DNA of 64,000 bases from CAYRGQ01 sp964423925 (GTDB lineage: Bacteria; Bacteroidota; Bacteroidia; Sphingobacteriales; Sphingobacteriaceae): assembly GCA_964423925.1 (NCBI GenBank), contig CAYRGQ010000014.1, positions 1 through 64,000 of the forward strand, read 5' to 3'. The notes beneath the pieces were generated by a model that was not told where the DNA came from, ran no database searches, and saw only the letters and a list, made by a program, of their open reading frames with translations. Positions 60,893 to 64,000 of the stretch are shown piece by piece (the stretch's first letter is position 1; each line of letters opens with the position of its first letter). A program made the position numbers and the translations under genes.

Positions 60893-61924
60893 CTACTTGG
60901 TCGAGTATCTTATTTGACGGTATAATGCATCTATTGCCATCCAGTAGTCTCGCAATATCAGCATAAGTGACGCCGGAAATAACCCGATATGGATTAGCAA
61001 AATCAACCATACCCAGGGCTGACTTAAGGAGGCAATGAGTAAAAGACTAACCGGGAAAAAAGCGTGGTAATAATCTAGCATGAGTACTTGGGTACTCCTA
61101 TTTTCGGGTGTGACCATAATGATCGGTACGTTATTATAGCGTGTATAGCGAATCGCAACTAATATGCAATAACACAGCAATGCAACCCACATCGTCGGAT
61201 AATTAATCATTGATAGCATGCCAAAGAAACAGGTCATTTCCACAACGAAAAGTACGATGGCGATTGGACGGAGGTAGTGGATCGGTATTTTAGTTGCAAA
61301 CGTACTGATCCCCGTTTGAATGTCGTTTTTTCGATCGAGGACCTGATGCCAGAGAATACCTCTTACACCAAAGGCCAACGACCAAATGGCTAGAGTTAAA
61401 AACCAAAAGGGTTGCAGCGTAATCCCTAATGCGTGGCTAACCCCTGACACCATCAAAAGGGTCGGGAATAAGTGTACACCGGTAGCATCGCACAAAACGC
61501 CCAAAATGCCCTTGGATTTCCACCGGAAAGGCGGTACTGAATACAACGTAAACACCACCCATGTTGATGCAAAAAAGAAAACCGAACGCGAATCTGGCCA
61601 CATTAAATATCCAACGTAGACGCCAAGAGCGATACACGTCCCTAGGGCCACCCAGCGCATTCGCGGCGACAAACTTAACATTCCGGTTTTCTTTCCGACG
61701 GCCCGGTCTTCTTCTAAATCGGTAAAATCATTAATCAAACTGACATAGGTAAATGAAATCGCCGTTGCCAACATATAAAACAGAATATGCCAAATTGCGT
61801 CTGCAATGGGTACTCCCCCAACCACAGCCGTAGCGTATCCCAACGCAGCGAACAAGGCCAACTTGTATTCCCACCATTCGGTTCCCCGCACCAATTTGAC
61901 AAAAAACATGACCTTCTGTTTCAT
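60893..61924 (-). CDS. UbiA-family prenyltransferase
   Basis: A 343-residue membrane protein with about nine helices and both aspartate-rich motifs of the UbiA superfamily: NDFTDLEEDRAVGK (about residues 64-77) and DRKNDIQTG (about residue 198). UbiA enzymes transfer isoprenoid chains to aromatic rings, or, in the decaprenyl-phosphate phosphoribose synthase branch, make polyprenyl-linked sugars for arabinan. Its place within an exopolysaccharide operon, between a glycosyltransferase and the assembly genes, is unusual and makes the sugar-linked branch worth testing. The acceptor is not readable. Confidence 0.85.
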   Translation of the reverse strand: MKQKVMFFVKLVRGTEWWEYKLALFAALGYATAVVGGVPIADAIWHILFYMLATAISFTYVSLINDFTDLEEDRAVGKKTGMLSLSPRMRWVALGTCIALGVYVGYLMWPDSRSVFFFASTWVVFTLYSVPPFRWKSKGILGVLCDATGVHLFPTLLMVSGVSHALGITLQPFWFLTLAIWSLAFGVRGILWHQVLDRKNDIQTGISTFATKIPIHYLRPIAIVLFVVEMTCFFGMLSMINYPTMWVALLCYCILVAIRYTRYNNVPIIMVTPENRSTQVLMLDYYHAFFPVSLLLIASLSQPWVWLILLIHIGLFPASLMLILRDYWMAIDALYRQIRYSTK

Positions 61925-61961
61925 CTTACAACACTATGATTGCTACTTGGATTCGTTAGGA

Positions 61962-62969
61962 CTATGAAACGCTGCTTTCCATCAACTGCCTTTGCCTCAT
62001 CCCCAACCGATCGCGCAGCGAATTAAAACGATGACTAAATGCAGCCCCGAGTAGTTTGACCACCGTGATTAAACTATATGGGGCGTCGATTGACAGCGCT
62101 TCCTTGAAGGTATGATAAGCATACTGCACATCCCGATCCCGGACCAGGATATGCTTGCTGAATTCTACAACCCCTTCCACATATCGCCGCTCTAATATTT
62201 TCCTCTCGCTCGACGAGAGATAATCTGAATACCGATTCATAATTTCTTGGGTATCCTCGATGAGCAGCAGTTTCACCACTTCCGCGCGTTTACGTCCATC
62301 GAATATGTTTTGCCCGTCAACATCTTTGTACCATAATCGCTCCATCGTAAACGCCACTTTGCAAGGCCTTGTCAATATCATGTCCAAATAAAGCCCCCAG
62401 TCATCGCCGATGTTGAGATTTTCGTTCCACGGCGTTGCTATAGAGGATCTTCTCAGCAATGTTGATGAGGAAGGTGACGGACACGCTACCAAGTAAAGCT
62501 GTCGGAGCGCTGCACCTTCTATCGTAAACCATCCTTCGACTTCATTTTTGCGAAACGGCCTTAAGTAGGGATCTGACGTTAGAAAGTCTTGCCATCCTTC
62601 GTGGTAAGCAGATTTTTGGTTCCAGTTAGCAAACACGAAATCCGAGTTTGTACGGAGCAACGCCGCAACACATTTTTCCAAAAACAAGGGCTCCCAATAG
62701 TCGTCGGAGTCTAACGATGCAACCAGATCACCCTTTGCATGCAAAAGCCCGGTACTACGAGCTGAGGCCTGCCCCTCATTTCCCTGATATACGTATAACA
62801 GATCTTCTCTGTGGCGCAGTAACTCGGCAGTGTGATCGACAGAACCATCGTCGACGACGATCAATTGGATGGATTTATAAGTTTGCCGATTGACGCTTTC
62901 AATAGCGTTGACCACTTTCTCTGCGCGATTATACGTAGGAATTATTACCGTAACTAAAGGACCCGCCAT
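61962..62969 (-). CDS. Family 2 glycosyltransferase
   Basis: A 335-residue GT-A glycosyltransferase. It starts VTVIIPTYNRAEKVVNAIESV, then VVDDGSVDHT near residue 38 and SLDSDDYW near residue 88 (DxD), with GDDWGLYLDM near residue 190 as the acceptor motif. It lies 6 bases after the family 4 enzyme gene, and 37 bases before the UbiA gene, so these are one transcript. Sugar specificity unknown. Confidence 0.92.
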   Translation of the reverse strand: MAGPLVTVIIPTYNRAEKVVNAIESVNRQTYKSIQLIVVDDGSVDHTAELLRHREDLLYVYQGNEGQASARSTGLLHAKGDLVASLDSDDYWEPLFLEKCVAALLRTNSDFVFANWNQKSAYHEGWQDFLTSDPYLRPFRKNEVEGWFTIEGAALRQLYLVACPSPSSSTLLRRSSIATPWNENLNIGDDWGLYLDMILTRPCKVAFTMERLWYKDVDGQNIFDGRKRAEVVKLLLIEDTQEIMNRYSDYLSSSERKILERRYVEGVVEFSKHILVRDRDVQYAYHTFKEALSIDAPYSLITVVKLLGAAFSHRFNSLRDRLGMRQRQLMESSVS

Positions 62970-62975
62970 CTTGCT

Positions 62976-64000
62976 TCAATTTGCGTAAGAAATTAATTTG
63001 TCAGCAAAAATGCGCTCCGGGCAAGCCGGTACGGTCTTGCGTATTGCTACCGTAGCCCGCTCCCCCATTTCCTTCCACCGAGCGCGATTTTGCCAAGCTC
63101 GCTCCAATGTTTCGTCTAAGGATTCGTCGTGCGCGTACCCAATAAAACCGGTCACCCCTTCCTCTAGAAACTCCTTGTTTCCTCCTACGTCCGTCGTGAT
63201 TACCGGCCGGCCGGCCATCATCGCCTCCACAATGACGAGTGGCAAGCCCTCCGTTCTTGAGGGCATGATCAGCGCGTGCGAATGCGCCCAGAGGTCGTAG
63301 ACGTTGTGGACCTGACCTGCAAAAGAAACGTTCGGGGTATCAAGCAACGTCGCCATTTCCTTTAAAACCTCCTCGTCCGGACCGCTACCTATTATAGAAA
63401 CATGGATCGGCCTATTTTTCCACTTATCCTGACTTAAAACACGCAGTAACATATCCTGTCCCTTTTCGAGCGCGAATAATCGACCGATACAGCATAAACG
63501 AAAAACATCACTATTCTCGGGATAAGGAATGTATTCCGTGGGTTTGACTGGATTGAACACTACTTCCCCATTGTCAAATCGCACACCGAATTGCTCCTCA
63601 GTCAGACGCATATTGTGTTGTGACACAAAAAAGCAACGCTGGGCGCGCAGCAATACTTCGCGCATCTCGTTGCGATAGTACGTAGGAGGCCAATAAAAAT
63701 CAACAGCTTTATGAGAAACAATGGTATAAGGAATACCTAAATCCATACACGCATAGGCGTACCCCAAACCATCGAAATTTATTCCTTGTGAGATCAGCAC
63801 CAGCTTGGGACGATTTACTTTCAGGTAGTTCCTAAAGGTTATGGCATCGTACGACAAGGCAAATCCTGGCTTTCCCTTGTTTGGATTTATTCGGAATATC
63901 CGGAACAACTTCAAAACGATCTTCCAATACAATCGCACCAGGAATGGTTTACGAGGCGACGTTGTTATAGGCTGAACACCTTCTTTTATATGCCTAGCTA
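62976..64000 (-). CDS. Family 4 glycosyltransferase, 5' end outside window
   Basis: The minus-strand frame is open to the end of the window. A GTG at 63938 has been a possible start, but it lacks the N-terminal domain expected of the family, and codons continue without a stop upstream (…HIKEGVQPITT), so the gene begins beyond 64000. The visible part has the C-terminal GT-B domain: RLCCIGRLFALEKGQDMLL, SIIGSGPDEEVL, and SRTEGLPLVIVEAMMAGRPVI with the EX7E motif. It is the first exopolysaccharide gene visible in this window. Confidence 0.88.
   Translation of the reverse strand, partial: ARHIKEGVQPITTSPRKPFLVRLYWKIVLKLFRIFRINPNKGKPGFALSYDAITFRNYLKVNRPKLVLISQGINFDGLGYAYACMDLGIPYTIVSHKAVDFYWPPTYYRNEMREVLLRAQRCFFVSQHNMRLTEEQFGVRFDNGEVVFNPVKPTEYIPYPENSDVFRLCCIGRLFALEKGQDMLLRVLSQDKWKNRPIHVSIIGSGPDEEVLKEMATLLDTPNVSFAGQVHNVYDLWAHSHALIMPSRTEGLPLVIVEAMMAGRPVITTDVGGNKEFLEEGVTGFIGYAHDESLDETLERAWQNRARWKEMGERATVAIRKTVPACPERIFADKLISYAN

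Noticed and set aside
60593..60925. Plus-strand open frame of 110 codons
   Set aside because: It overlaps the 3' end of the UbiA gene, has no recognisable pattern and no start signal.
63938..63938. GTG at 63938 as the start of the last glycosyltransferase
   Set aside because: The frame continues without stop to the window edge and the N-terminal GT-B domain would be missing.
1..64000. CRISPR arrays, tRNA, rRNA, insertion sequences
   Set aside because: No repeat-spacer pattern, cloverleaf, ribosomal sequence or transposase frame was recognised on either strand.

Overview
The window looks like a scaffold piece from a Bacteroidota bacterium. The grounds are the protein families (long two-domain ilvN product, short LeuA, short F1 epsilon subunit, lipoproteins with acidic residues after the lipobox, frequent four-helix-bundle elements) and several TAnnTTTG-type -7 promoter boxes. 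A Sphingobacteriales-type member is my guess; the genus cannot be fixed. A run of 100 Ns (18510-18609) marks an assembly gap.

Region 1 (1-15500, + strand) is core metabolism: the end of atpC with its terminator, then a complete branched-chain amino acid cluster in the order ilvE-ilvD-ilvB-(inserted four-helix-bundle pseudogene)-ilvN-DinB-like gene-ilvC-leuC-leuD-ABC ATPase-leuB-leuA-ilvA. The pseudogene between ilvB and ilvN lies inside a compact unit bounded by inverted arrays of 7-bp repeats. A related-looking inverted AT-rich element lies between leuC and leuD.

Region 2 (15565-19037) holds a minus-strand pair, an MBOAT membrane acyltransferase and an SGNH-like partner (surface polymer O-acylation). 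The assembly gap and the 3' end of a family 2 glycosyltransferase follow.

Region 3 (19490-40506, + strand) is the centrepiece: three megasynthase genes of about 18 kb. Gene 1 is A-PCP-KS-AT-ACP-aminotransferase, gene 2 is C-A(with inserted methyltransferase)-PCP-TE, and gene 3 is A-PCP-C-A-PCP-TE. The ten-residue specificity code read from the first A domain equals the classic threonine code, and that of the last A domain is close to the asparagine code. No ketoreductase lies between the ketosynthase and the aminotransferase. The predicted intermediate is therefore a threonine unit extended by malonate and transaminated at the beta-keto position, i.e. a 3,4-diamino-5-hydroxyhexanoyl thioester with vicinal amines. 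Two thioesterases suggest either two products or an unusual hand-over. A GT-C-like membrane protein and a GtrB-like polyprenyl-phosphate glycosyltransferase follow closely on the same strand.

Region 4 (40842-44937, + strand) has two secreted lipoproteins (a beta-propeller-like protein and a parallel beta-helix protein), a long hairpin and a family 2 glycosyltransferase. Region 5 (45005-64000, - strand) is a large exopolysaccharide locus of Wzx/Wzy/Wzz type: glycosyltransferases, flippase, polymerase/ligase, co-polymerase with a degenerate kinase domain, a short TolC-like protein, a UbiA-family prenyltransferase, a GMC oxidoreductase with a gluconate-dehydrogenase-subunit-3-like partner, and a clan GH-A glycoside hydrolase. 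The last glycosyltransferase runs off the window end.
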